A stretch of 43,525 nt of DNA from the NCBI RefSeq assembly GCF_014648915.1, contig NZ_BMSA01000046.1:1-43525 (forward strand), in the 5' to 3' direction. Source of the DNA: Streptomyces phaeofaciens. GTDB taxonomy: Bacteria; Actinomycetota; Actinomycetes; Streptomycetales; Streptomycetaceae. The notes under the pieces were generated by a model. It was not told the origin of the DNA. It made no database searches and worked only from the letters and a program-made list of their open reading frames with translations. A program made the translations under genes and the position numbers. Positions 33,727-41,545 of this stretch are shown piece after piece. Numbering within the stretch: the stretch's first letter is position 1; the number at the start of each line of letters is the position of its first letter.

Positions 33727-34101
33727 ATGCTCAAGTCCAAGCTCAGCCGCCTGGCACTCGTCGGCGCGGGAGCCGCCGCGCTGATGGTCACCATGGCGCC
33801 CTCGGCCCAGGCCGTCACCGACAAGACCATCAAGCTGCCCCACGACCGCGGCTACATGAAGTTCATCGACGACGGCGACGTCTTCAAGGTCTGCGACACG
33901 AAGGCCGACGGCTACGGCGTCACGGGGACCCTGTTCGTGCGCAACGCCAGCGGGCTGGTGTCGGTGGCGGCGACCATCGACGACGGCGGCGACGAGGGCT
34001 GCGACAAGCAGGGCTACAACATCGGCCAGCTGGCCAGCTACCAGATGCGGGTCTGCTGGGACGGCGGCGGCTGTGTCTCCTCCGAGTGGTTCAACGAGTA
34101 G
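33727..34101 (+). CDS. Small secreted Cys-containing protein of unknown function
   Basis: 124 residues; ATG after GAGAGGAAG. Signal peptide MLKSKLSRLALVGAGAAALM then VTMAPSAQAVTD, so cleavage near residue 29. The mature ~95 residues contain four Cys (KVCDT, EGCDK, and RVCWDGGGCVSS), enough for two disulfides, and are acidic with beta-strand character. No family recognised. A 360-base leader with its own promoter and a terminator just after the gene make it an independent unit. Confidence 0.8.
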   Translation: MLKSKLSRLALVGAGAAALMVTMAPSAQAVTDKTIKLPHDRGYMKFIDDGDVFKVCDTKADGYGVTGTLFVRNASGLVSVAATIDDGGDEGCDKQGYNIGQLASYQMRVCWDGGGCVSSEWFNE

Positions 34102-34126
34102 GACCGCACCCCGCGGGTGAGGTGAG

Positions 34127-34163
34127 CCGCCGCCCGCGTCCCGTCACGGGGCGCGGGCGGCGG
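34127..34163 (+). terminator. Terminator after the small secreted protein
   Basis: CCGCCGCCCGCG and its perfect complement, extended by one T.G and three G-C pairs, give a 16-pair stem with a 5-base loop, 25 bases past the stop. Confidence 0.8.
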
Positions 34164-34203
34164 TACGTGACGGACCCCACCCGCCATCCCGTTCAAACTC
34201 CGT

Positions 34204-34209
34204 TAACAA
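34204..34209 (+). promoter_or_regulatory. Candidate -10 of a leaderless start (coaA)
   Basis: TAACAA 6 bases before the GTG at 34216; no Shine-Dalgarno and no clear -35. Confidence 0.35.
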
Positions 34210-34215
34210 TGGACT

Positions 34216-35205
34216 GTGATCTCTCCGGTCTCCTCGATGCCCCGGAGCGCCCACCGGCACAGGCCGGAGGCGACTCCCTACGTCGACCTCACCCGCCCCG
34301 AGTGGAGCGCGCTGCGTGAGAAGACGCCGCTGCCCCTGACCGCCGAGGAGGTCGAGCGGCTGCGCGGCCTGGGCGACGTCATCGACCTCGACGAGGTCCG
34401 CGACATCTACCTGCCGCTGTCCCGCCTCCTCAACCTCTACATCGGTGCCACGGACGGCCTGCGGGGCGCGCTCAACACGTTCCTCGGCGAACAGGGCTCC
34501 CAGTCCGGCACCCCCTTCGTCATAGGGGTCGCCGGCTCCGTGGCCGTGGGCAAGTCCACCGTCGCCCGGCTGCTCCAGGCCCTGCTCTCCCGCTGGCCGG
34601 AACACCCCCGCGTCGAGCTGGTCACCACCGACGGCTTCCTGCTGCCCACCCGGGAGCTGGAGAACCGCGGCCTGATGTCGCGGAAGGGTTTCCCCGAGTC
34701 CTACGACCGCCGGGCCCTGACCCGCTTCGTCGCCGACATCAAGGCGGGCAAGGACGAGGTCACCGCACCCGTCTACTCCCACCTGATCTACGACATCGTC
34801 CCCGGCGAGAAGCTCACCGTGCGCCGCCCCGACATCCTGATCGTCGAGGGCCTGAACGTCCTCCAGCCCGCCCTCCCCGGCAACGACGGCCGCACCCGCG
34901 TCGGCCTCGCCGACTACTTCGACTTCAGCGTGTACGTCGACGCGCGCCTCGAGGACATCGAGCGCTGGTACCTCAACCGCTTCCGCAAGCTGCGCGACAC
35001 CGCCTTCCAGGACCCCAACTCGTACTTCCGGAAGTACACCCAGGTCTCCGAGGACGAGGCCCTCGACTACGCCCGCACGATGTGGCGCACCATCAACAAG
35101 CCCAACCTGGTGGAGAACATCGCCCCCACCCGTGGCCGGGCCACCCTGGTCGTCCGCAAGGGACCCGACCACAAGGTGCAGCGCCTGAGCCTGCGAAAAC
35201 TGTGA
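34216..35205 (+). CDS. coaA: Type I pantothenate kinase
   Basis: 329 residues. Phosphorylates pantothenate in the first step of CoA synthesis. Family features: YVDLTRPEWSALREKTPLPL near the N-terminus, the P-loop VIGVAGSVAVGKSTVARLLQ, LVTTDGFLLPTRELENRGLM, RKGFPESYDRRAL, YDIVPGEKLTVRRPDILIVE and the conserved end NIAPTRGRATLVVRKGPDHK. GTG 34216 is taken because of the -10-like box before it; an ATG at 34237 is possible. A DUF389 gene follows 16 bases on and may be co-transcribed. Downstream product CoA feeds AcpS, encoded 6 kb away. Confidence 0.97.
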   Translation: MISPVSSMPRSAHRHRPEATPYVDLTRPEWSALREKTPLPLTAEEVERLRGLGDVIDLDEVRDIYLPLSRLLNLYIGATDGLRGALNTFLGEQGSQSGTPFVIGVAGSVAVGKSTVARLLQALLSRWPEHPRVELVTTDGFLLPTRELENRGLMSRKGFPESYDRRALTRFVADIKAGKDEVTAPVYSHLIYDIVPGEKLTVRRPDILIVEGLNVLQPALPGNDGRTRVGLADYFDFSVYVDARLEDIERWYLNRFRKLRDTAFQDPNSYFRKYTQVSEDEALDYARTMWRTINKPNLVENIAPTRGRATLVVRKGPDHKVQRLSLRKL

Positions 35206-35221
35206 CGGCTACCCTGCCCCC

Positions 35222-36160
35222 ATGCTGCATCTGCGCCTGATCACACCGTCGGAGAAGACCGACGACGTGATCCGCCTGATCGAGAAGACCGTCGGCACCA
35301 CCCACCTGGTGGTGCTGCCCGGCACGGCCCGCAACCCCGTCGGCGATGTCGTCCTGTGCGACGTGGCCCGCGAGGCGGGGGACGAACTCCTCACCGGGCT
35401 CCAGGAACTGGGGCTGGACCGGACCGGTTCGATCGCGGTCGAGAACATCGACCTCTCCCTGTCCCGGAGGGCCGACAAGGCCGAGGCGGAGGCCCCCGGC
35501 GAGGGCGCCGACGCGGTCCTGTGGGAACACCTCACGGACGCCACCCACGAGGAGTCGACGCTCTCCGTCACCTACCTCATGTTCATCACGCTGGCCACGA
35601 TGATCGCGGCCTGCGGTGTGGTCCTCGACAACGCCGTCCTGATCGTGGGCGCCATGGCGGTGGGCCCGGAGTTCGGCCCTCTGGCCGGCATCTGCACGGC
35701 GATCGTGCAGCGCGCCCCACGGCTGGCGGTCCGCTCACTGATCGCCCTGCTGGTGGGCTTCGCGGTGGCGATGGCCGTGACCGCGGGCTTCAGTCTCTTC
35801 ATGGACGCCGTGGGCCTGTTCACCAAGGAACAGCTGGAGGCGGACCGTCCGAACACGGGCTTCATCTACGCCCCGGACTGGTTCTCCTTCGTGGTGGCCG
35901 TCCTGGCCGGAGCCGCCGGCACGCTCTCGCTCACGTCCGCGAAGTCGGGCGCCCTGGTCGGCGTCGCCATCTCGGTGACGACCGTCCCGGCCGCCGCCAA
36001 CGCGGCCGTGGCCCTCAGCTACGGCGACATGAAGCAGACCTGGGGTTCCACGGAACAGCTCCTGCTGAACCTGCTCGGCATCGTCCTGGCCGGCACCCTG
36101 ACCCTGCTGACCCAGAAGTGGCTCTGGGCGAAACAACGGGGACGCGTCAGCGCCGGCTAG
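35222..36160 (+). CDS. DUF389 multi-pass membrane protein
   Basis: 312 residues. Residues 1-~105 form a cytoplasmic ferredoxin-like part (LHLRLITPSEKTDDVIRLIE). After that come about six membrane segments: FITLATMIAACGVVLDNAVL, VGAMAVGPEFGPLAGICTAI, SLIALLVGFAVAMAVTAGFS, FVVAVLAGAAGTLSLTSAKS, LVGVAISVTTVPAAANAAVA and LLNLLGIVLAGTLTLLTQKW. The conserved (A)M-x-P-E-F-GP motif of the family is present. Function unknown; some members are thought to be transporters. The TAG stop lies inside the CTAG where the MITE-like element at 36161 inserted, so the coding sequence is intact. Confidence 0.9.
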   Translation: MLHLRLITPSEKTDDVIRLIEKTVGTTHLVVLPGTARNPVGDVVLCDVAREAGDELLTGLQELGLDRTGSIAVENIDLSLSRRADKAEAEAPGEGADAVLWEHLTDATHEESTLSVTYLMFITLATMIAACGVVLDNAVLIVGAMAVGPEFGPLAGICTAIVQRAPRLAVRSLIALLVGFAVAMAVTAGFSLFMDAVGLFTKEQLEADRPNTGFIYAPDWFSFVVAVLAGAAGTLSLTSAKSGALVGVAISVTTVPAAANAAVALSYGDMKQTWGSTEQLLLNLLGIVLAGTLTLLTQKWLWAKQRGRVSAG

Positions 36161-36408
36161 GGCCTTTCTTTCGGATCAGGCCCGGCCTCAGTCCGCGGGA
36201 CTTGCCGGCGCGGCCGAGCGGGGTCGTGGGGGCCCCTCCCGCTCGAGCGAAGCCGAGAGTGGGGGAGCGTGCAGCTGCAAGGCGGAGGAGGGCGGCAACG
36301 CGGTGGGGGCACCCCCGGCCGGAGGCTGGGGGACGTTGACAACCGACGACAACGCCGCAGATGGGCGTGCCAGACCCCGCGACCCCGGCAAGATCCGAAA
36401 GAGAGGCC
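36161..36408. mobile_element. Second MITE-like element, 248 bp, flanked by CTAG
   Basis: The left end GGCCTTTCTTTCGGATC and the right end, read from the other strand, GGCCTCTCTTTCGGATC match at 16 of 17 bases. CTAG lies directly outside both (36157-36160 and 36409-36412). The left CTAG contains the DUF389 stop codon. The interior is noncoding and holds several GC-rich sequences common in Streptomyces intergenic DNA (for example CGAGCGAAGCCGAGAGTGGG). Its ends differ from those of the element at 237-409, so it belongs to another family, though the CTAG target is shared. It fills most of the 346-base DUF389-glmM gap. Confidence 0.78.
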
Positions 36409-36427
36409 CTAGGGGAGATCGCCTTCA

Positions 36428-36455
36428 GGGGCGCGGGGAACTGCGCGACCAGCCA
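36428..36455. repeat. Dispersed intergenic repeat, copy 1
   Basis: 28 bases, opening AGGGGCGCGGGGAACTGCGC and ending GACCAGCC, identical to a second copy at 43077-43104. Translated on the other strand it gives LVAQFPAPL, a hallmark of spurious ORF predictions in Streptomyces. It lies in noncoding DNA between the MITE-like element and glmM. Confidence 0.85.
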
Positions 36456-36506
36456 CGACGACGCCGCGGCCCGCATCCCACAGATCCCCCCGCCCCGCAC
36501 CGGGGC

Positions 36507-37865
36507 CTAACCCAGCGCGGACTTCACCACATCGGCCAGCCGCCCGGCGACGGACCGGGCCTGATCGATGTCGGCCGCCTCGACCATCACCCGCACCAGC
36601 GGCTCGGTCCCCGAGGGCCGCAGCAGCACCCGGCCGGTGGAGCCCAGCTCCCGCTCCGCCTCGGACACGGCGGTGGCGAGCTCGGCGGAGGACGACACCC
36701 GGGTCCGGTCCACGTCCGGCACATTGACCAGCACCTGCGGCAGGCGCTCCATCACGGAGGCCAGCTCCCGCAGCGACCGCCCGGTCTGCGCGACCCGCGC
36801 CGCCAGCATGAGCCCGGTCAGCGTGCCGTCCCCGGTGGTCGCGTGATCGAGGATGATCACATGCCCGGACTGCTCGCCGCCCAGCGCGTACCCGTGCTCC
36901 TTCATCTCCTCCAGCACATAGCGGTCGCCGACCGCCGCCTGGACGAGGTGGATCCCCTCACGCTCCATGGCGAGCTTGAACCCGAGGTTGGACATCACGG
37001 TCGCGACAACGGTGTCGGACCGCAGCACCCCCCGCTCCCGCATGGCGAGGGCCAGCACGGCGAGGATCTGGTCCCCGTCGATCTCCTCGCCGCCCTGGTC
37101 CACGGCGAGGCAGCGGTCCGCGTCCCCGTCGTGCGCGATGCCGAAGTCGGCCCCGTGCTCGACCACGGCCGCCTTCAGCTTGTCCAGGTGCGTCGACCCG
37201 CATCCGTCGTTGATGTTGAGCCCGTCGGGCTCGGCGCCGATCGTCACGACCTCGGCTCCGGCCCGCGCGAACGCCTCGGGCGAGACCCACGCCGCCGCGC
37301 CGTGCGCCTCGTCCAGGACGATCTTCAGTCCGTCGAGGCGGTTCGGGAGCACGGCGACGAGGTGCGCGACGTACCGGTCGAACCCCTCGTCGTACGCCCG
37401 CACGCGCCCGACCCCGGACCCGGTCGGCCGCTCCCACGGCTCACCGCGCCGGTGCTCCTCGTACACGGTCTCGATCTTGTTCTCGAGTTCGTCGGGGAGC
37501 TTGTGGCCGCCGCGGGCGAAGAACTTGACCCCGTTGTCGGGCATGGCGTTGTGGCTGGCGGAGAGCATCACGCCGAGGTCGGCGCCGAGCACTCCGGTGA
37601 GGTAGGCGACGGCGGGCGTCGGCAGCACGCCGACCTTCAGCACGTCCACGCCGGCGCTGGCCAGGCCGGCCACGACGGCGGCCTCCAGGAACTCCCCGGA
37701 CGCGCGCGGGTCCCGTCCCACGACAGCCACCGGCCGGTGGCCCTCGAAGGTGCCCGCCTCGGCCAGCACGTGCGCCGCGGCGACGGACAGACCGAGCGCC
37801 ATCTCGGCCGTCAGATCCGCGTTGGCGACACCGCGCACGCCGTCCGTGCCGAAGAGTCGTCCCAC
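36507..37865 (-). CDS. glmM: Phosphoglucosamine mutase GlmM
   Basis: 452 residues. Converts glucosamine-6-P to glucosamine-1-P, after GlmS. The phosphoserine is Ser104 in MLSASHNAMPDNG, the metal loop is HDGDADRCLAVD, the sugar loop ALGGEQSGHVI, and the phosphate-binding end RVLLRPSGTEPLVRVMVE. The start is GTG after AGGAGG 5 bases upstream. The leader (~120 bases) has a long-range closing stem and internal hairpins that may control expression. It lies downstream of rpsI but beyond that operon's terminator. Confidence 0.97.
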   Translation of the reverse strand: MGRLFGTDGVRGVANADLTAEMALGLSVAAAHVLAEAGTFEGHRPVAVVGRDPRASGEFLEAAVVAGLASAGVDVLKVGVLPTPAVAYLTGVLGADLGVMLSASHNAMPDNGVKFFARGGHKLPDELENKIETVYEEHRRGEPWERPTGSGVGRVRAYDEGFDRYVAHLVAVLPNRLDGLKIVLDEAHGAAAWVSPEAFARAGAEVVTIGAEPDGLNINDGCGSTHLDKLKAAVVEHGADFGIAHDGDADRCLAVDQGGEEIDGDQILAVLALAMRERGVLRSDTVVATVMSNLGFKLAMEREGIHLVQAAVGDRYVLEEMKEHGYALGGEQSGHVIILDHATTGDGTLTGLMLAARVAQTGRSLRELASVMERLPQVLVNVPDVDRTRVSSSAELATAVSEAERELGSTGRVLLRPSGTEPLVRVMVEAADIDQARSVAGRLADVVKSALG

Positions 37866-37890
37866 TTGTCCTCCTGAAGAAGCATCAGTT

Positions 37891-37980
37891 TCAAAGGCTG
37901 TGCGGCCGCGTTCCCTGTCGGAGCGGCTCCCGCATCTCAGGCATTTGATGCCCTGAACATCCGATCACACAAGCCTTTGA
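37891..37980 (-). ncRNA. Candidate structured cis-regulatory leader of glmM
   Basis: On the minus strand TCAAAGGCTTGTG (37980-37968) pairs with CACAGCCTTTGA (37902-37891), 12 pairs with one bulge, closing a 65-base interior. Inside is a hairpin at 37937-37956 (8-pair stem, one bulge, 3-base loop) and a smaller one at 37920-37930. The closing stem's 3' side ends about 16 bases before the glmM ribosome site, the usual geometry of a riboswitch or protein-binding leader. No known class was recognised. Confidence 0.45.
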
Positions 37981-37992
37981 GCACCTTGTGCC

Positions 37993-37998
37993 GTTATA
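37993..37998 (-). promoter_or_regulatory. Candidate -10 for glmM
   Basis: Minus-strand TATAAC would place the start near 37986, just before the structured leader. No good -35 is visible, though a T-rich stretch from the rpsI terminator lies at the right distance. Confidence 0.35.
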
Positions 37999-38018
37999 CG
38001 CCCACGGCTGCGATAAAA

Positions 38019-38060
38019 CGAACGCCCCGACGGCACAATGGCGTGCCGCCGGGGCGTTCG
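38019..38060 (-). terminator. Terminator of the rplM-rpsI operon
   Basis: An 18-base stem (CGAACGCCCCG, then CGGCAC after one mismatch) with a 6-base loop, followed on the minus strand by TTTTATC. It is 58 bases past the rpsI stop and is the only hairpin here with a clear T tract. Confidence 0.9.
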
Positions 38061-38118
38061 GAGTACGAGGGAGCGAGCCCGAGAGCTCGCTCCGAGACGT
38101 ACGAGCAGGCAGCGAAGC

Positions 38119-38640
38119 TTAACGCTTGCTGTACTGCGGGGCCTTACGGGCCTTCTTGAGACCGGCCTTCTTGCGCTCGACCGCACGGTCGTCGCGCTTG
38201 AGGAAGCCGGCCTTCTTCAGGGCGCCACGGTTGTTGTCGACGTCCGCCTCGTTCAGCGCACGGGCGACACCGAGACGGAGCGCACCGGCCTGACCGGAGA
38301 CGCCGCCGCCGGAGATGCGGGCGATGACGTCGTAGCGGCCCTCGAGCTCGAGCACCTTGAAGGGCTCGTTGACTTCCTGCTGGTGCACCTTGTTCGGGAA
38401 GTAGTCCTCGAGGGTGCGACCGTTGATCTTCCACTTGCCGGAGCCCGGAACGATCCGGACGCGGGCGATGGCGTTCTTGCGACGGCCCAGGCCGGCAGCC
38501 GGCTGCGGGTCGCCGAAGCGGGAAGCCAGCGACTCCGAGGTGTACTCGCCCTCGACGGGGACCTCGGACTCGGTGGTGTAGCTGTCGATGTCGACGAGCT
38601 CGGTCTCTTCGAGCGGCTGCTCGGCAGTGGTCTCAGCCAC
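38119..38640 (-). CDS. rpsI: 30S ribosomal protein S9
   Basis: 173 residues, longer than E. coli S9 (~130) because of an acidic N-terminal extension (MAETTAEQPLEETELVDIDS), as in other actinobacteria. The S9 core is clear: LGRRKNAIARVRIVPGSGKW, NEPFKVLELEGRYDVIARIS, SGQAGALRLGVARALNEADV and the basic tail KAGLKKARKAPQYSKR, which reaches the P-site tRNA. It follows rplM after 45 bases in the usual operon order. Confidence 0.98.
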   Translation of the reverse strand: MAETTAEQPLEETELVDIDSYTTESEVPVEGEYTSESLASRFGDPQPAAGLGRRKNAIARVRIVPGSGKWKINGRTLEDYFPNKVHQQEVNEPFKVLELEGRYDVIARISGGGVSGQAGALRLGVARALNEADVDNNRGALKKAGFLKRDDRAVERKKAGLKKARKAPQYSKR

Positions 38641-38685
38641 GGTGATTCCTCAGATTCTCTTTGGTCTGGTTTGGTCTGGCCGGAG

Positions 38686-39129
38686 TTACTGCGCGACCTG
38701 GGTGATCTCGAACGGCTGCGGCTGCTGCGCGCCGTGCGGGTGCTGGTCACCCTTGTAGACCTTCAGCTTCGAGAGCATCTGACGGCCCAGCGTGTTCTTC
38801 GGGAGCATGCCCTTGACGGCCTTCTCGATGGCCTTCTCGGGGTTCTTGTCCAGCAGCTCGTCGTAGCGGACGGAGCGCAGACCACCCGGGTAGCCGGAGT
38901 GGCGGTACGCCATCTTCTGGGTCCGCTTGTTGCCGGACAGGTGCACCTTGTCGGCGTTGATGATGATGACGAAGTCACCGGTGTCAACGTGAGGGGCGTA
39001 GATCGGCTTGTGCTTGCCGCGCAGGATGGAGGCGGCAGTGCTGGCGAGACGGCCCAGGACGATGTCCTGAGCGTCGATGACGTGCCACTGGCGCGTCACA
39101 TCGCCGGGCTTGGGGCTGTACGTACGCAC
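38686..39129 (-). CDS. rplM: 50S ribosomal protein L13
   Basis: 147 residues. Core motifs: VTRQWHVIDAQDIVLGRLAS, LRGKHKPIYAPHVDTGDFVI, HSGYPGGLRSVRYDELLDKN and AVKGMLPKNTLGRQMLSKLK. GTG start with GAAGG 9 bases upstream. First gene of the rplM-rpsI pair. The ~200-base region before it is noncoding and probably holds the operon promoter and leader. Confidence 0.98.
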   Translation of the reverse strand: MRTYSPKPGDVTRQWHVIDAQDIVLGRLASTAASILRGKHKPIYAPHVDTGDFVIIINADKVHLSGNKRTQKMAYRHSGYPGGLRSVRYDELLDKNPEKAIEKAVKGMLPKNTLGRQMLSKLKVYKGDQHPHGAQQPQPFEITQVAQ

Positions 39130-39332
39130 GGTTCGTAGCCTTCGCTTCTTCAGTGAATGGTCCTGACAGGCTCACCGAAGACGATCACGACAGCCCTGAC
39201 CGCACTGCGGTGACGCATACCGCGTGCTGGTCGCTGGTCATCGGCCCGGTGGACCGGTGTAAGGGCCCGTCCCGTGAGAATGAGCAAGCCAATACACAAC
39301 GCACAAGAGCTTACCGGCGTGACCCGGAAGGG
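39130..39332 (-). promoter_or_regulatory. Noncoding region upstream of rplM
   Basis: About 200 bases between rplM and the GT87 gene with no ORF. AT-richer sequence at 39270-39310 is the likeliest promoter site (minus-strand TTGCTC and CTTACA, 18 apart, is the best pair I found, but weak). No known L13 leader structure was recognised. Confidence 0.3.
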
Positions 39333-40556
39333 TCAAAACGGCGCCGTCTCGCGACTGCGTCGCCGCAGCTCACCACGGGGTCCGACGAAGATCCCCGGCC
39401 CCCGCCCGGGGGTGCCCGGCGCCCCGCTTCCCCTATTGTGCGCGGCCACCGTCACCGCCAGCACGCACAGGGTGAACGCGTCCCTGAAGGCCCGCCGCCG
39501 CACCGATTCCAGATACGGCCAGGTCAGGCCCGGGACCTGCGGCACCAGCGCCACCCAGAACCACGGCCGCCGCGCCACCGAGTCCGCGCACGGCAGCCCC
39601 GCGAGCAGCACCGGCATCACGACCAGCAGATAGTGGTCGTACGACGGCCTGGACACCAGGAACGCCGACAGCATCAGCCCCGCGGCCGTCTCCGTGAGCC
39701 GCGACACCCCTGGGCCGGCCCGCCGCCAGCGCAGATACGCACACCCCACCCCCGCGGCGGACGCCACCAGCGCCAGCCCCTGGGCGAGCGGCTCGGGCAC
39801 CCCCAGCCGGGGCAGCACCGCGACCGGCGAGGCCTCGTACAGCCGTACGAAGGCGTCGTGGCCGTTCAGCAGGAACGGCAGGGTGCGGGTGAAGAAGCCG
39901 GCCGGGTCGGGCAGCAGCAGCGCGCAGAACCCCGAGCCGACCGCCGGCACCAGCACCAGCACGGCCAGGGCCCGCCACCGCCGGGCGAAGACGAACAGCA
40001 GCGCCAGCGGGGCCAGCAGCGGCTTCAGCGCCAGCGCCAGGCCGAGCACCGCGCCCGCCGCCACCCACCGGCCCCGGCCCGCCAGCAGCAGCCCGACCGG
40101 CAGGGCGAGCACCGCCGTGACCGTCCAGTTCCCCAGCAGCACGAGATGGCCGAAGGGCGCGAAGCCCACCGCGAGACCCGCGAGCCCCAGCACCGCGAAC
40201 CGGCTGCGCAGCGCGACCCCGTGCAGCCGCAGCGCGCACGCCCAGCCGCCCGCCAGGCAGACCGTCACCACCGTCGGCACCAGCACGCGCAGCGCGAGGG
40301 GCGGCAGCAGGGTCTGCGGGGCGGCCGCCAGGACCGCGCTCGGCAGGTACAGGAAGTGCGGGTCGTCGTACGGGGAGCCGCCGGCCAGCCAGAGCCGCGC
40401 CGCCCCCACCACGATCGCGTTGTCCATCCCGCCGTCCGAGGTGGCCCGCGCCACATGTCCCGCCATCGCGCCCAGCACCGCCACCAGCCCCAGCCACAAC
40501 GGCCAGGGAGAACGCCGTACCAACCACCCGGAGATGTCGCCTTTGCCCAGACTCAT
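39333..40556 (-). CDS. GT87/DUF2029-type integral membrane glycosyltransferase
   Basis: 407 residues, ATG 40556. Around ten membrane segments are visible, including LWLGLVAVLGAMAGHVARAT, VLVPTVVTVCLAGGWACALR, AVLALPVGLLLAGRGRWVAA and ALAVLVLVPAVGSGFCALLL. Early in the chain GGSPYDDPHFLYLPSAVLAA holds the Asp-rich loop found in polyprenyl-phosphate-mannose-dependent enzymes (GT87), and LALALKPLLAPLALLFVFAR is the typical central motif. Such enzymes extend lipid-linked or wall glycans outside the membrane; the acceptor is unknown. There is no Shine-Dalgarno, but TAGCGT lies 7 bases before the ATG. Divergent from the 40630 gene. Confidence 0.85.
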   Translation of the reverse strand: MSLGKGDISGWLVRRSPWPLWLGLVAVLGAMAGHVARATSDGGMDNAIVVGAARLWLAGGSPYDDPHFLYLPSAVLAAAPQTLLPPLALRVLVPTVVTVCLAGGWACALRLHGVALRSRFAVLGLAGLAVGFAPFGHLVLLGNWTVTAVLALPVGLLLAGRGRWVAAGAVLGLALALKPLLAPLALLFVFARRWRALAVLVLVPAVGSGFCALLLPDPAGFFTRTLPFLLNGHDAFVRLYEASPVAVLPRLGVPEPLAQGLALVASAAGVGCAYLRWRRAGPGVSRLTETAAGLMLSAFLVSRPSYDHYLLVVMPVLLAGLPCADSVARRPWFWVALVPQVPGLTWPYLESVRRRAFRDAFTLCVLAVTVAAHNRGSGAPGTPGRGPGIFVGPRGELRRRSRETAPF

Positions 40557-40563
40557 CCACCGA

Positions 40564-40569
40564 ACGCTA
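40564..40569 (-). promoter_or_regulatory. Candidate -10 of a leaderless start (GT87 gene)
   Basis: Minus-strand TAGCGT 7 bases before the ATG at 40556, no Shine-Dalgarno. It lies 48 bases from the divergent -10 at 40617, so the two promoters would be close together. Confidence 0.45.
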
Positions 40570-40616
40570 GGGGCTCGGGCGCCCGTTGGGGCGGAACAGC
40601 ACACCTCGCGCCCGTC

Positions 40617-40622
40617 TAAGAT
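40617..40622 (+). promoter_or_regulatory. Candidate -10 of a leaderless start (40630 gene)
   Basis: TAAGAT exactly 7 bases before the ATG at 40630, no Shine-Dalgarno. A GAACAG at the -35 position is a weak match. Confidence 0.5.
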
Positions 40623-40629
40623 GCGGCCC

Positions 40630-41502
40630 ATGAGCTATGGGCAGGGGGGACCTCCGTCCCAGTGGGATCCGTGGAAACCGAACTCCCAGCAGCCGTGGAC
40701 CGACGGCGACGACGGCGTGTCCCCGGACTGGGCGGCGCTGGCCGACGCGTCCGAACAGCGCAGTAAACGTCGTCGACTGTTCTTCATAGGCGGCGGCGTG
40801 CTCGCCACGCTCGGGATCGGCACGGCCGTCGCCATGGCCGTGGTCTCCGCGGGCAGCGACGACGAGGCCAACCGGCCGACGTCCTCGCTGCCCGCCGCCG
40901 AGCTGCCGAGCGCGTCCGGCACGCCGTCCTTCGCGCCGACCACGGCTCCGCCGCCGCTGGACCCGAAGGACTTCGTCTCCAGCAAGGCCAAGGACAAGGC
41001 CCCGATCAGCCCGGACCTCCTCTTCCCCGGCACGCAGCTCACCATGGGCTCCAACGTGTACAAGAAGGGTCCGACGGCCGACTCCACCACCTGCTCCACG
41101 GGCGCCGCGGGCACCCTGGCCAAGGTGCTCACCGCCAACGACTGCACGCGTGTGCTGCGCGTCACGTACACCAAGGACAACATCGCGGTGACGGTCGGCG
41201 TGGCGGTGTTCGACACCGAGGCGCAGGCGCTGAAGGTGAAGAGCCAGTCCGACAGCAAGAGCATCGTGAAGGCCCTCACGGGCAAGGGCGTCAAGGCGTT
41301 CTGCAACGGCGCGATCTGCCGCTCGACGACCAATTCCTACGGCCGCTACGCCTACTTCACGATCACCGGCTTCACCGCCGACAAGGACGTGACGACGAAG
41401 GACACGGCGGTCTTCACCACCGGCGACGACCTCGCCGAGTCCGCGTTCCAGCAGATCCGCCGCCGCGGCGAGGCCCAGGCCTCCGCCGCGGCGAACGGCT
41501 GA
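40630..41502 (+). CDS. Single-pass membrane protein with extracytoplasmic domain, function unknown
   Basis: 290 residues. Cytoplasmic Gln/Pro/Trp-rich start (MSYGQGGPPSQWDPWKPNSQ), a basic stop (RSKRRR), one membrane segment (~50-71: FFIGGGVLATLGIGTAVAMA), a Ser/Thr/Pro linker, and a ~190-residue outer domain with four Cys (TTCSTG, NDCTRV, AFCNGAICRS), probably disulfide-bonded. RVTYTKDNIAVTVGVAVFDT suggests a small alpha/beta fold of the type often found in Streptomyces surface lipoproteins, but no family is assigned. An ATG nine bases earlier is in frame. A strong hairpin follows the stop. Confidence 0.8.
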   Translation: MSYGQGGPPSQWDPWKPNSQQPWTDGDDGVSPDWAALADASEQRSKRRRLFFIGGGVLATLGIGTAVAMAVVSAGSDDEANRPTSSLPAAELPSASGTPSFAPTTAPPPLDPKDFVSSKAKDKAPISPDLLFPGTQLTMGSNVYKKGPTADSTTCSTGAAGTLAKVLTANDCTRVLRVTYTKDNIAVTVGVAVFDTEAQALKVKSQSDSKSIVKALTGKGVKAFCNGAICRSTTNSYGRYAYFTITGFTADKDVTTKDTAVFTTGDDLAESAFQQIRRRGEAQASAAANG

Positions 41503-41511
41503 TCCGCAGCT

Positions 41512-41545
41512 CCCGGGGGCCGGCTCAGCAGCAGCCGGCCCCGGG
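41512..41545. terminator. Bidirectional terminator between the membrane protein and truA
   Basis: CCCGGGGGCCGGCT pairs with AGCCGGCCCCGGG, 13 pairs with one bulged G and a 7-base loop. It begins 10 bases past the plus-strand stop and covers the last codons and stop of truA. Confidence 0.75.

Noticed and set aside
36147..36500. Minus-strand frame with SWLVAQFPAPLK
   Set aside because: Produced by the dispersed repeat and the MITE-like element; this peptide string is a typical false ORF in Streptomyces.
39153..40619. Plus-strand Arg/Gln/Pro-rich long frame antisense to the GT87 gene
   Set aside because: Low-complexity shadow; the minus-strand frame has membrane segments and family motifs.
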